Counted from the stretch's first letter, positions 1-8,629 are shown. The stretch: 56,376 nt of DNA from an uncultured Bacteroides sp. (GCA_958477465.1 CAUEFX010000020.1:1-56376); one strand, 5' to 3'. The notes: a model not told the origin generated them from the letters alone. Numbers and translations: made by a program.

Positions 1-361
1 GTAAATCGCTCATTTTTAGCTATTCGGCATATTTTAGCAGAATTTTTCGGAAAAAGAAACAGATGTACGTATAGCTACAAAGATACTGGCTGATGCTTAT
101 AAAAAGCGTTGTGACATTGCTATTATTGTATCGGCTGATAGTGATCTAATACCGCCTATAGAGCTGATAAGGGAATTTAATCCATTACAAAAGGTTTATG
201 TCTATTTCCCGCCTAACAGGTATTCATCTAACTTGGCAAGTCTCAGTGATGGTACACGTAAGCTTGACGGTGCTTTCAATATATTCAAAAGGTATATATT
301 ACCCCAGAAAGTACAGTTGCCAAGCGGGTATGTAATAGAACGGCCGGATGAGTGGAAGTAG
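1..361 (+). pseudogene. 5'-truncated NYN-domain protein fragment
   Basis: The frame ending at TAG 359-361 is open from 38 and reads like the C-terminal half of a NYN (PIN-like) nuclease-domain protein. It has an acidic motif, SADSDLIPP, matching the metal-binding loop of that fold, followed by a YFPPNRYSSNL-type segment and a C-terminal GYVIERPDEWK. The same frame has stop codons at 2-4, 17-19 and 35-37, and neither other frame continues the domain upstream. I therefore infer that the 5' part is lost or frameshifted rather than just cut by the window edge. The NYN family is known for RNA processing or defence. No function is claimed for this remnant. Confidence 0.6.
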
Positions 362-443
362 GCATTATCTTGTCATAAAGTAGTTTTAATTGATGAGGTT
401 ATAATATTTGCTAATAAATGAAGTATAGAAACAAAAGATTTTC

Positions 444-451
444 TATCTTTG
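444..451 (+). promoter_or_regulatory. Candidate -7 box upstream of tmRNA
   Basis: TATCTTTG matches the Bacteroides sigma-ABfr -7 consensus TAnnTTTG. It lies about 100 bases before the mature tmRNA 5' end, which would give a precursor with a short leader. No clear -33 TTTG is visible. A second near match at 496-504 has one extra base in the spacer. Confidence 0.45.
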
Positions 452-553
452 CATCAAAGAAAGCAGTGGTGAGGGTTTATTTATGTAACTTTTGTTACCG
501 ACTATTTTTAACAATACTGCATTCTTTTGAATATTAGCACGTTATAATAATTT

Positions 554-950
554 GGGCTTGACTGGATTTGACAGCGGGCAGAAATGGTGAGTAAGCATGC
601 AGTGCTTCGTTGATTGGCACTTAAATCTCAGTCCTCAAAATTTTATCTGGCGAAACTAATTACGCTCTTGCTGCTTAATCGAATCATAGTAGATTAGCTT
701 AATCCAGGCACAAGGTGCCAGGACGAGACATCACTCGGAAGCTGTTGCTCCGAAGCATTCCGGTTCAGTGGTGCAGTTACATCGGGGATAGTCAAAGGCG
801 GCCTCGCACTTTTGATGAAACTTTAGAGGATAAGGCAGGAATTGATGGCTTTGGTTCTGTTCCTGCACGAAAATTTAGGCAAAGATAAGCATGTAGAAAG
901 CTTATGATTTCCTCGTTTGGACGAGGGTTCGATTCCCTCCAGGTCCACTA
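554..950 (+). ncRNA. ssrA: transfer-messenger RNA (tmRNA)
   Basis: This RNA rescues stalled ribosomes in trans-translation together with SmpB. Bases 554-560 (GGGCTTG) pair with 940-946 to give a seven-pair tRNA-like acceptor stem that includes G-U pairs, and a T-arm GGGTTCGATTCCC sits at 925-937. The tag reading frame is 649-678, GGC GAA ACT AAT TAC GCT CTT GCT GCT TAA, encoding GETNYALAA, the tag type known from Bacteroides. The 3' end after the discriminator (947) reads CTA rather than CCA, so the terminal CCA must be added after transcription. A perfect 22-bp inverted repeat follows as terminator. Confidence 0.96.
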
Positions 951-967
951 CTATTTACCGTTTATTA

Positions 968-1013
968 GAGTAAGAAAGCCGCTAAAATTACAATTTTAGC
1001 GGCTTTCTTACTC
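968..1013 (+). terminator. Strong terminator after tmRNA
   Basis: A perfect 22-bp inverted repeat (968-989 and 992-1013) with a two-base gap. The distal stem is A/T rich and the centre is GC (AAGCCGC/GCGGCTT). It lies 20 bases after the tmRNA 3' end and before dinB, so it probably works in both directions. Confidence 0.85.
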
Positions 1014-1148
1014 ATAAATAGCAGACTTTTCATTGCTGTTAGTTTTGGATCATACCTTCTTTTTCGTTTCTATTTTATCGAATTTTTAGAATAAATACTT
1101 GTGGGGTATATCCGCATTTCCCTATATTTGACCCTTAAATTGAGATTC

Positions 1149-2234
1149 ATGGAACGGAAGATTATACATATCGATATGGATGCATTCTATGCTTCCGTAG
1201 AGCAGCGGGACAATCCTGACTTACGGGGAAAACCTCTTGCTGTCGGGCATGCTGAAGAACGGGGAGTCGTTGCCACAGCCAGTTACGAGGCGCGTCGGTA
1301 TGGAGTGCGTTCGGCTATGTCATCTCAAAAGGCGAAGCGCTTGTGTCCTCAATTGATTTTTGTTCCCGGACGGATGGAGGTATATAAATCCGTATCCCGC
1401 CAGATACATGAAATATTTCACGAGTATACCGATATCATCGAACCGCTCTCTTTGGATGAGGCTTTTCTGGATGTTACGGAGAATAAGGCAGGCATCTCCT
1501 TGGCTGTGGATATAGCGAAGGAAATCAAAAAACGTATTCGGGACGAGCTGAATCTGGTAGCTTCGGCGGGTGTGTCCTATAATAAGTTTCTGGCTAAAAT
1601 AGCTTCGGATTACCGTAAGCCCGACGGGCTTTGTACGATTCATCCGGATCAGGCTGTGGACTTTATCAGTACCTTACCTATCGAATCTTTTTGGGGAGTG
1701 GGACCGGTAACGGCCAAAAAAATGCATGCGTTAGGTATTCATAACGGTTTGCAACTGCGCATGTGCTCAATGGATATGTTGATGCGGCAGTTTGGAAAAG
1801 TGGGGGCATTGTATTATGATTTTGCCCGTGGGGTAGACCAACGTCCGGTAGAAGTTGTCCGCATACGCAAATCGATCGGTTGCGAACGAACTTTGCAAAA
1901 AGATATCTCTTTGCGCTCCTCTGTTATTATCGAACTGTATCATGTGGCGGTAGAACTGGTAGAACGTTTGAACCGGAAAGATTTTAAAGGGAATACGTTG
2001 ACATTGAAGATTAAATTTCATGATTTCAGTCAGATTACACGCAGTATTACCCAAGCACAGGAACTGACGGCTTTGGATAAAATACTTCCTTTGGCCAAAC
2101 AATTGTTGAAAGAGGTGGATTACGAGCATCATCCGATTCGTCTGATCGGACTTTCCGTGTCCAATCCGAAAGAAGAGACAGAAGAACATGGCGTTTGGGA
2201 ACAACTGAGCTTTGAATTCAGTGACTGGGAATGA
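1149..2234 (+). CDS. dinB: DNA polymerase IV (Y-family translesion polymerase)
   Basis: This 361-residue protein carries out error-prone bypass synthesis past DNA lesions. The N-terminus has the catalytic motif HIDMDAFYASVEQ (Asp9, Asp11). The second acidic motif, SLDEAFLD, carries Asp103 and Glu104. A helix-hairpin-helix region (IESFWGVGPVTAKKM) sits near residues 180-200, and the little-finger domain follows. An in-frame start exists at 1101, but the protein family begins at MERKIIHID, so ATG 1149 is preferred. The C-terminus lacks an obvious sliding-clamp motif beyond the ending EQLSFEFSDWE, where QLSFEF could serve as the beta-clamp peptide. It is transcribed alone after the tmRNA terminator. 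Confidence 0.95.
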   Translation: MERKIIHIDMDAFYASVEQRDNPDLRGKPLAVGHAEERGVVATASYEARRYGVRSAMSSQKAKRLCPQLIFVPGRMEVYKSVSRQIHEIFHEYTDIIEPLSLDEAFLDVTENKAGISLAVDIAKEIKKRIRDELNLVASAGVSYNKFLAKIASDYRKPDGLCTIHPDQAVDFISTLPIESFWGVGPVTAKKMHALGIHNGLQLRMCSMDMLMRQFGKVGALYYDFARGVDQRPVEVVRIRKSIGCERTLQKDISLRSSVIIELYHVAVELVERLNRKDFKGNTLTLKIKFHDFSQITRSITQAQELTALDKILPLAKQLLKEVDYEHHPIRLIGLSVSNPKEETEEHGVWEQLSFEFSDWE

Positions 2235-2322
2235 CAGGCGGAATTTAGTTTTGCGATTATTCGTTTTGCATTGAACCGGGAGTGTAAAAAAGGAAGGGTG
2301 TTAAAGTGGGGATATAAAAAAA

Positions 2323-2347
2323 CAGAGAACCGGTAAGTGATTCTCTG
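2323..2347 (-). terminator. Intrinsic terminator of the small minus-strand gene
   Basis: CAGAGAA (2323-2329) pairs with TTCTCTG (2341-2347). On the minus strand the stem is followed by a run of seven T. The run is only on the side expected for a minus-strand transcript, so it belongs to the small ORF at 2378-2515, although it may also limit dinB read-through. Confidence 0.7.
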
Positions 2348-2377
2348 CTTGTTACATATAATAATGAAGTAATGTAT

Positions 2378-2515
2378 TTACATGGCAGTCTGCTTTGAAA
2401 GCAGCTTTTGAAGTTGGCCATTCAAGGTTTGGCACATTGTCCCATTTCCCATTGCATGATAACGTTTGATACGGTACTGCAACATCATAATTTTTTCATT
2501 TGAATTCTTTTTCAT
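2378..2515 (-). CDS. Small basic protein, 45 residues, unknown function
   Basis: The frame begins MKKNSNEKIMMLQYRIKRYH and ends with a Gln/Leu/Lys-rich tail (LQKLLSKQTAM). It has 9 Lys/Arg, no signal peptide, no membrane segment and one Cys. An AAGAAGA ribosome-binding-like stretch lies immediately upstream of the ATG. A -7 box, TATCTTTG, at 2588-2595 would give a leader of about 65 bases, and a minus-strand intrinsic terminator lies 30 bases after the stop. A promoter, a ribosome site, a frame and a terminator in the right order make a real gene likely. The product is not recognised. A basic helical protein that binds nucleic acid or a ribosomal partner is possible but unsupported. The transcript could also act as a small RNA. 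Confidence 0.7.
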   Translation of the reverse strand: MKKNSNEKIMMLQYRIKRYHAMGNGTMCQTLNGQLQKLLSKQTAM

Positions 2516-2587
2516 AATCTTCTTCTTTTTTTGCTCTCCACGTTTTGAAGAGCGGGTTTTACATCTTGTTTTCCTTTAATAACGCTG

Positions 2588-2595
2588 CAAAGATA
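2588..2595 (-). promoter_or_regulatory. -7 box of the small minus-strand gene
   Basis: The minus strand reads TATCTTTG, a perfect TAnnTTTG. The expected start point is near 2581, about 65 bases before the ATG at 2515. Confidence 0.6.
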
Positions 2596-2705
2596 CAAAA
2601 AGTTCACGAAAAACATGTTCTAAAACATAAAAAATGTGCTTTTGAGGCTGTTTTTTCTCGAAAGAGTGTGTGTGGCCGGGCAAATATTACAAATATATTA
2701 CATAA

Positions 2706-3044
2706 CTTTGTGGCAGATCAATTACATGGTATTTTATACAGACATTGATAAATCTGATAATACCTTCCGGTTCAGCCAAGGCAGCGTTGACCATGCCTAT
2801 TATGGCGCCATTCTCCGATGTAATCGGTCTTTCGCGGCAAGCTACGGTGATGGCTTATCAGTTTGGAGACGGTTTTACGAATATGATAACACCTACTTCC
2901 GCCGTACTGATGGGGGCATTGGGAATAGCCCGTATTCCTTATGAGATATGGGTGAAATGGTTTTGGAAGCTGTTATTGCTGTTTATTCTATTGGGATTGG
3001 TATTGTTGGTTCCTACCGTACTGTTCCCTTTGAATGGATTTTAA
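2706..3044 (+). pseudogene. C-terminal relic of a YfcC/DcuC-type carrier
   Basis: From about 2727 the frame reads like the last 105 residues of YfcC-family proteins (C4-dicarboxylate anaerobic carrier superfamily). It has the family signature LINLIIPSGSAKAALTMPIM, then FGDGFTNMITPTSAVLMGALG and a final transmembrane helix. Homology extends upstream of the only TTG start (2745) to a stop at 2703-2705, so the piece has no proper start. Full-length relatives have about 450-500 residues and some dozen helices. The remnant lacks nearly all of them and should be inactive. Its frame is otherwise intact, which suggests a recent deletion. Confidence 0.8.
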
Positions 3045-3094
3045 TTATATTTTAATTAATGGATTTTGATTATATCTTATTTATATTGAATTGT

Positions 3095-5764
3095 ATGAAA
3101 ACACCGGGCCGTTATTTTCTGTATTCACTATTGATCTTTATGTTTCTTTCGTGTACGGAGGAGCATTTTCTGAAGGATGAGGCTTATCGCAACCAAGTAC
3201 AGGCTGATTTTGCAATGAAACAGTTGAAACTTCCATACGGCGATCTGTTCGATATATTCCGGGATTCCACGCTTACTGCCGTAGAGCGTGAAGCATTGAT
3301 GTTCCTTTATGCCTATATGCCTATTGGTGATATTACCGATTATTCGGGAGATTATTATTTGGAGAACATACGTCTGACAGAACTGGCGCGGCGTGAGATG
3401 TCTTGGGGAAAAACGATTCCCGAAGATGTATTCCGGCATTTTGTACTCCCGATTCGGGTGAATAATGAGAATCTGGATGATTCCCGTCGGGTATTTTACA
3501 ATGAACTGAAGGAGCGCATCCGGAATCTTTCCATGCAGGATGCCATTTTGGAGGTAAACCACTGGTGTCACGAAAAGGTGGTTTACCGTCCGAGCGATGC
3601 CCGCACCAGTTCGCCCCTTGCTTCCGTCAAGACGGCTTATGGCCGTTGCGGTGAGGAGTCTACTTTTACCGTTGCCGCCCTCCGTTCTGTCGGTATTCCG
3701 GCCCGTCAGGTATACACTCCCCGTTGGGCGCATACCGATGACAATCATGCATGGGTAGAAGCTTGGGCAGATGGGAAATGGTATTTCCTGGGAGCTTGTG
3801 AGCCGGAGCCGGTATTGAATTTAGGATGGTTTAATGCTCCGGTCAGTCGGGGTATGTTGATGCATACCAAAGTTTTCGGACGTTATAAAGGTGTGGAAGA
3901 AATCATGTATGAAACTCCCAATTATACGGAAATCAATGTTATAGAAAACTATGCTCCTACGGCAAAAGCAATTATTACGGTCGCCGATGCAGGTGGTAAT
4001 CTTGTGGAAGGGGCGAAAGTGGAGTTTAAAGTATACAATTACGCTGAGTTTTATTCCGTAGCAACGAAGTACACAGATGCTTCCGGACAGGCTTCATTGA
4101 CGGCCGGAAAGGGGGATATGCTGGTGTGGGCTTCCAAGGGTGATGCCTTCGGCTTTGGCAAGTTATCTTTTGGAAAAGAAAGAGAACTGACACTCGTTTT
4201 GGATAAGAAACCGGGTGATGTATATTCATTGGACTTGGATATTATCCCTCCGGTTGAAGGGACCCGATTGCCTGAAGTGACTCCGGAACAGCGCGCCGAA
4301 AACAACCGTCGTATGGCGCAGGAAGACTCTATCCGCAATGCTTACGTCTCTACTTTTATTACTGAAGCGGAGGCCGGAGCTTTTGCCCGGAAATATGACA
4401 TGGATCCTCAGACGGTTGTCCGGTTGCTACTTGCAGCGAGAGGCAATTACCGGACTTTGATTGATTTTCTTACGGATGCAGCCAAAGAGGGAAAGGCCGA
4501 TCTTGCCCTTAGCCTCCTTGGCGTTATTTCCGATAAAGATCTGCGTGATATATCTCCGGAAGTGTTGTCGGATCATTTTCATTATTCTACAGCTACTTCT
4601 GCCGGAGAATATTACTATTCATCCGTTCTCAATCCACGTGTGGGCAATGAGATGCTGACTCCGTACAAGCGTTTTTTTCAAGAGACAGTGCCGGCTGCCG
4701 ATGCAGAAAGTTATCGTAAGAATCCGCAACTGCTGGTAGCCTGGTGCAAAAAGCATATTGGCATTAACAATGAATTGAATTCGCAACGCATCCCCATGTC
4801 TCCCGTTGGTGTATGGAGAGCTTCTGTAGCTGATGAGAAATCCAGGGATATCTTTTTTGTGGCTTTGGCACGCGCTTTGGGCATTCCAGCCTGGATAGAT
4901 GAAGTGACGGGGAAGGTCCAATATCAGGATTTTACTGATGAGCGGTTGAAGAATGGCAAGACATACGATGTGGATTTTGAAGCAACAGAGCAGATCTTGG
5001 CACCTTCGGCAATTGTAAAGGCGCACTATCGTCCTATCCGTTCGCTCGATAATCCTAAATACTATTCTCATTTTACGCTCTCCCGATTTAAAGAGGGGAC
5101 TTTCCACTTGTTGAATTATGATGAAGGTACCACTTCCTGGGAACAATTGTTGAAAAATGGTACACGGCTGGATGCCGGTTATTATATGCTTACCACCGGG
5201 ACGCGCTTGGCTAATGGGGGCGTGCTTGCCCGTCTTTCTGCTTTTAATGTAGAAAAAGATCATAACACTACGGTGGAGCTGGTTATGCGTGAGAGTGAGA
5301 CCCAAGTACAGGTGATCGGCAGCTTTAACTCAGAGTCTCTCTTTCAGCCGGCAGATGGTCACAATCAGATGCAAAGTATTCTGCAAGCCTGTGGCCGTGG
5401 CTATTTTGTCGTGGGGATACTGTCTGCCGGGCAGGAACCTACCAATCATGCATTAAAAGATATGGCGGCATTGGGCAAGGATTTTGAGAAATGGGGACGT
5501 AAGATGGTATTGCTTTTCTCGGATGAAGAACAATACAAGAAGTTTCAGCCGGAGGAATTTCCGGGATTGCCATCTACCATTATCTATGCCATAGATACAG
5601 CCGGCAATATTCAGAAGCAGATAGTGGAGTCGATGAATTTATCAAATCCTGCAGCGCTTCCGGTATTCATTATTGCCGATACTTTCAACAGAGTGGTTTT
5701 TGTGTCCCAGGGATATACGATCGGGCTGGGTGAACAGTTGATGAAAGTTGTGCATGGCCTGTAA
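3095..5764 (+). CDS. Transglutaminase-like domain lipoprotein (889 aa)
   Basis: The start MKTPGRYF... gives a lipoprotein signal with the lipobox FLSC (Cys20). An in-frame ATG at 3059 would spoil the signal, so 3095 is chosen. A transglutaminase-like core occupies about residues 150-240, with catalytic Cys185 in YGRCGEES and His218 in NHAWVEAW. The usual third-position Asp of the triad (as in the DPCE of peptide N-glycanase) is replaced in WYFLGACEPEP. A carboxypeptidase-regulatory-like beta-sandwich follows (about 285-380), then a long C-terminal part that ends in a thioredoxin-like segment (about 770-889, with LLFSDEEQYKKF and PVFIIADTFNRVVFVSQGY). It probably acts at the cell envelope, and the substrate is unknown. 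It converges on cutC with two bases between. Confidence 0.8.
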   Translation: MKTPGRYFLYSLLIFMFLSCTEEHFLKDEAYRNQVQADFAMKQLKLPYGDLFDIFRDSTLTAVEREALMFLYAYMPIGDITDYSGDYYLENIRLTELARREMSWGKTIPEDVFRHFVLPIRVNNENLDDSRRVFYNELKERIRNLSMQDAILEVNHWCHEKVVYRPSDARTSSPLASVKTAYGRCGEESTFTVAALRSVGIPARQVYTPRWAHTDDNHAWVEAWADGKWYFLGACEPEPVLNLGWFNAPVSRGMLMHTKVFGRYKGVEEIMYETPNYTEINVIENYAPTAKAIITVADAGGNLVEGAKVEFKVYNYAEFYSVATKYTDASGQASLTAGKGDMLVWASKGDAFGFGKLSFGKERELTLVLDKKPGDVYSLDLDIIPPVEGTRLPEVTPEQRAENNRRMAQEDSIRNAYVSTFITEAEAGAFARKYDMDPQTVVRLLLAARGNYRTLIDFLTDAAKEGKADLALSLLGVISDKDLRDISPEVLSDHFHYSTATSAGEYYYSSVLNPRVGNEMLTPYKRFFQETVPAADAESYRKNPQLLVAWCKKHIGINNELNSQRIPMSPVGVWRASVADEKSRDIFFVALARALGIPAWIDEVTGKVQYQDFTDERLKNGKTYDVDFEATEQILAPSAIVKAHYRPIRSLDNPKYYSHFTLSRFKEGTFHLLNYDEGTTSWEQLLKNGTRLDAGYYMLTTGTRLANGGVLARLSAFNVEKDHNTTVELVMRESETQVQVIGSFNSESLFQPADGHNQMQSILQACGRGYFVVGILSAGQEPTNHALKDMAALGKDFEKWGRKMVLLFSDEEQYKKFQPEEFPGLPSTIIYAIDTAGNIQKQIVESMNLSNPAALPVFIIADTFNRVVFVSQGYTIGLGEQLMKVVHGL

Positions 5765-5766
5765 GG

Positions 5767-6522
5767 TCACCGATCACTTGTCACCAATTCTGCAATCGTG
5801 TTTCTGACTCTTTCTGCTGTTGTTATCTGTCGGGAGTATTCATCGATCTGTACGGTTCCTCCCATAGAAACGGTTGGGTTATGATATTGCATATCGCTGA
5901 TTCTTTTTTCTCTTGCCGAGAAATGGAATTCCTTAATGCCTGTTTGCGAAGCGATATGAGCAATGTTTTCTTCGTTAACCCCGCAGCCGGCCAGCAGAAT
6001 GATTCTTCCGTCAGCTTGTGCATGGAGTTCTTTTAGTAAAGGAATGCCGGCTTCTGCTGTTGCCTGTTGGCCGGAAGTCAATATCCGGTCGCATCCTAAG
6101 TTTATAATTTCTTCCATTGCTTTTTGTGGATTGCGACACACATCGAATGCACGGTGAAAAGTTACAGACAATCCTTCGGCAGCTTTCATCAGCTCTTTCA
6201 TTACCGGTATATTTACGTCTCCCATTGCCGTAAGACACCCCAAGACAATTCCGTCAGCTCCTGTCTTACGGGCCATCTCTATATCTGCCAGCATTGTTTT
6301 TATTTCGATAGGTGAATATAGAAAATCACCTCCCCGAGGACGGATAATCACATGGAGCTTGATGTTTAATAATTCTCTGGCTATGGAAATTTCTCCATAA
6401 GATGGAGTCGTACCTCCTTCCGGTATGCCTGCACATAACTCTACACGGTCGGCCCCTCCTGCTTGTGCAGCAAGGCAGCTTTCTGTAGAGTTGGCACATA
6501 TTTCAAATTTGTATTTACTCAT
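5767..6522 (-). CDS. cutC: CutC family protein
   Basis: This 251-residue TIM-barrel protein has the family N-terminus EICANSTESCLAAQAGGADR followed by VELCAGIPEGGTTPS, and the segments HVIIRPRGGDFLYS and FHRAFDVC. CutC was named from copper-sensitive E. coli mutants. Its biochemical role is still unsettled, and later work assigns the copper effect to neighbouring regulation, so the name here is only a family assignment. The length is normal for the family. It is transcribed alone toward the transglutaminase-like gene. Confidence 0.93.
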   Translation of the reverse strand: MSKYKFEICANSTESCLAAQAGGADRVELCAGIPEGGTTPSYGEISIARELLNIKLHVIIRPRGGDFLYSPIEIKTMLADIEMARKTGADGIVLGCLTAMGDVNIPVMKELMKAAEGLSVTFHRAFDVCRNPQKAMEEIINLGCDRILTSGQQATAEAGIPLLKELHAQADGRIILLAGCGVNEENIAHIASQTGIKEFHFSAREKRISDMQYHNPTVSMGGTVQIDEYSRQITTAERVRNTIAELVTSDR

Positions 6523-6575
6523 CTTATAAACCGGTATTGAAAATAGTGTGTGTTAAAATACTTGGAAAATAGAAA

Positions 6576-6609
6576 TCACCCCTGTCACAGATGGCTGCAG
6601 CAGGGGTGA
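6576..6609 (-). terminator. Terminator after rny
   Basis: TCACCCCTG (6576-6584) pairs with CAGGGGTGA (6601-6609). On the minus strand the stem is followed by a T-rich stretch (TTTCTATTTTCC). It lies 67 bases beyond the rny stop. Confidence 0.65.
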
Positions 6610-6676
6610 CTTTGTAGACAAGGGGGGCTTTGACCTTACCCTCTATCTTGATAATCTTTCTTCTCCGTCTTGTTAT

Positions 6677-8212
6677 TTATTTAGCAAAGCTTACTGCACG
6701 CGTTTCACGGATTACGGTAATCTTCACCTGACCCGGATAGGTCATTTCGTCCTGTATCTTTTGAGCGATTTCAGTCGACAGACTTTCCGTTTGTTTGTCA
6801 TCTATCTTGTCTGCACCTACGATAACGCGTAACTCACGTCCGGCTTGGATGGCGTAAGTCTTGGTTACACCCGGATAAGACATGGCCAGCTGTTCCAGAT
6901 CGTTCAGACGTTTGATATATGCTTCTACAATTTCGCGGCGTGCTCCCGGACGTGCTCCGGAGATAGCATCACACACCTGTACGATAGGAGCGAGAAGACT
7001 TGTCATTTCCGTTTCATCGTGGTGGGCACCGATGGCGTTACAGATATCCGGTTTTTCTTTGAATTTCTCTGCCAGTTTCATACCCAATAATGCGTGCGGC
7101 AATTCCGGTTCCTCATCGGGCACTTTACCAATATCGTGTAGCAATCCGGCGCGTTTTGCCTTTTTGGGGTTCAATCCTAATTCCGATGCCATGACAGCAC
7201 AGAGATTGGCCGTTTCACGGGCATGTTGCAACAGGTTCTGGCCATAGGAAGAACGGTATTTCATCTTACCGATGATACGGATCAGTTCCGGGTGTAATCC
7301 ATGGATGCCCAAGTCGATGGTAGTACGTTTACCGGTTTCGATGATCTCTTCTTCTACTTGTTTGCGCACTTTGGCTACCACTTCCTCGATGCGTGCCGGA
7401 TGAATACGTCCGTCCGTTACCAATTGGTGCAAAGCCAGACGCGCTATTTCACGACGCACAGGGTCGAATGCGGAAAGAACGATTGCTTCCGGAGTATCGT
7501 CTACAACGATTTCTACACCGGTAGCTGCTTCCAAAGCACGGATATTACGGCCTTCGCGACCGATAATACGTCCTTTTATCTCATCGGACTCGATATGGAA
7601 TACGGTTACGGAATTTTCAATAGCCGTCTCTGTCGCTACTCTTTGTATCGATTGTATTACGATTCGTTTGGCTTCCTTGCTGGCCGTCAGTTTCGCATCG
7701 TCCATGATGTCATTGATGTAGGATTGTGCCTGTGTCTTGGCTTCCTCTTTCAACGATTCTACCAGGCGTTCCTTTGCTTCTTCAGCAGATAAGCCGGAGA
7801 TGGTTTCCAGTTTATCTATCTCTTGCTGCTGCAGTTTGTCCAGCTCTTCTTTCTTTTTGTCAATGATTCCCAATTGTGCTTCGAGGTTTTCTCTTACGGC
7901 ATCAGCTTCCGCTTTTTTACGTTGAATCTCTTCCTGGCGCTGGCTTAATACCATTTCACGCTGTTTCAGCTTGTTTTCAGCTTGCTGAATCTTCTGGTTA
8001 CGCTGTGCCACCTCTTTTTCCAGATCAGCTTTCTTGTTGAGGAATTTTTCCTTAACCTCCAGCAATTTGTTTTTCTTGATTACTTCTGCTTCTGCTTCCG
8101 CCTCTTTGAGGATATTGTCGTATTTGGCTTTCAGTCCGTATTTGAATAATACGTATGACAATATGCCACCTACGATGAAGCAAGCAATGGATGCTACTAT
8201 TGTTACTAACAT
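6677..8212 (-). CDS. rny: Ribonuclease Y
   Basis: This membrane-anchored endoribonuclease starts bulk mRNA decay in many bacteria that lack RNase E. The 511 residues contain an N-terminal transmembrane helix (about 3-24), a long charged coiled coil (about 30-190), a KH RNA-binding domain (about 203-265, with GRIIGREGRNIRALE) and an HD hydrolase domain (about 325-420, with metal ligands His359-Asp360 in LLHDIGK and a further HH at 397-398). Length and domain order are those of the family. It is the last gene of a unit with zapA and a coiled-coil gene, but a strong hairpin with a T-run ends only about 28 bases before its ATG, which points to separate control. Confidence 0.96.
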   Translation of the reverse strand: MLVTIVASIACFIVGGILSYVLFKYGLKAKYDNILKEAEAEAEVIKKNKLLEVKEKFLNKKADLEKEVAQRNQKIQQAENKLKQREMVLSQRQEEIQRKKAEADAVRENLEAQLGIIDKKKEELDKLQQQEIDKLETISGLSAEEAKERLVESLKEEAKTQAQSYINDIMDDAKLTASKEAKRIVIQSIQRVATETAIENSVTVFHIESDEIKGRIIGREGRNIRALEAATGVEIVVDDTPEAIVLSAFDPVRREIARLALHQLVTDGRIHPARIEEVVAKVRKQVEEEIIETGKRTTIDLGIHGLHPELIRIIGKMKYRSSYGQNLLQHARETANLCAVMASELGLNPKKAKRAGLLHDIGKVPDEEPELPHALLGMKLAEKFKEKPDICNAIGAHHDETEMTSLLAPIVQVCDAISGARPGARREIVEAYIKRLNDLEQLAMSYPGVTKTYAIQAGRELRVIVGADKIDDKQTESLSTEIAQKIQDEMTYPGQVKITVIRETRAVSFAK

Positions 8213-8239
8213 TGTAATTTAATTTAAGTATAAATAAAA

Positions 8240-8290
8240 ACGCACCGCCAAATATGCGGAAAAACTTCTCCCGTATATTTTGCAGTGCGT
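8240..8290 (-). promoter_or_regulatory. Hairpin with T-run between zapA and rny
   Basis: On the minus strand ACGCAC...GTGCGT closes a stem of about 20 pairs with a few mismatches (8240-8259 with 8271-8290), and the 3' arm is followed directly by TTTTTATTTATA. It looks like an intrinsic terminator or attenuator placed between zapA and the rny start codon. It could end most zapA transcripts, protect or expose the rny start, or be a target for RNase Y autoregulation. The last possibility is inference. Confidence 0.7.
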
Positions 8291-8325
8291 GGATTTTCTC
8301 TTATTCACCGATTCAAACAATGATT

Positions 8326-8616
8326 CTACTCTTTTTTGAAGTATTCTTCAAGTGTTTTTGTCAGTTCTGTTATTTTTTCGGTATAAGGTGTCGTGTCGTT
8401 ACGTTGTTTTTCGAGTAAACTTTCCAATGAAAAGCGATAGGCGATCATTGTCATAATCCTTTCTTTCTCTACGTTAGGCCACTTCTCCCTATATTCTTTT
8501 AAAATATCGTTTACCTGTTGTGCGGCCTTTCTTACTATCTCCTCATCTTCCGGTTTAATCCAGACCGGATAAGTAGCATCGGCCATCGACAGATTTATTT
8601 TCCATTTATCGTCCAT
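8326..8616 (-). CDS. zapA: ZapA-like cell division protein
   Basis: This 96-residue protein has an N-terminal beta strand region (KINLSMADATYPVWIKPEDE) typical of the ZapA head domain and a C-terminal coiled coil. ZapA proteins bundle FtsZ filaments at mid-cell. The length suits the family (about 95-110). It begins 13 bases after the upstream coiled-coil gene, so the two are cotranscribed. The next gene, rny, is separated by a terminator-like hairpin. Sequence is divergent from E. coli ZapA, so the functional assignment rests on family resemblance. Confidence 0.85.
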   Translation of the reverse strand: MDDKWKINLSMADATYPVWIKPEDEEIVRKAAQQVNDILKEYREKWPNVEKERIMTMIAYRFSLESLLEKQRNDTTPYTEKITELTKTLEEYFKKE

Positions 8617-8629
8617 ACATCTCCATTAT

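Noticed and set aside
8222..8325. A 6S RNA gene between zapA and rny, suggested by the zapA-ssrS order in proteobacteria.
   Set aside because: The gap is only about 110 bases, too short for 6S RNA, and the fold is a plain terminator-like hairpin.
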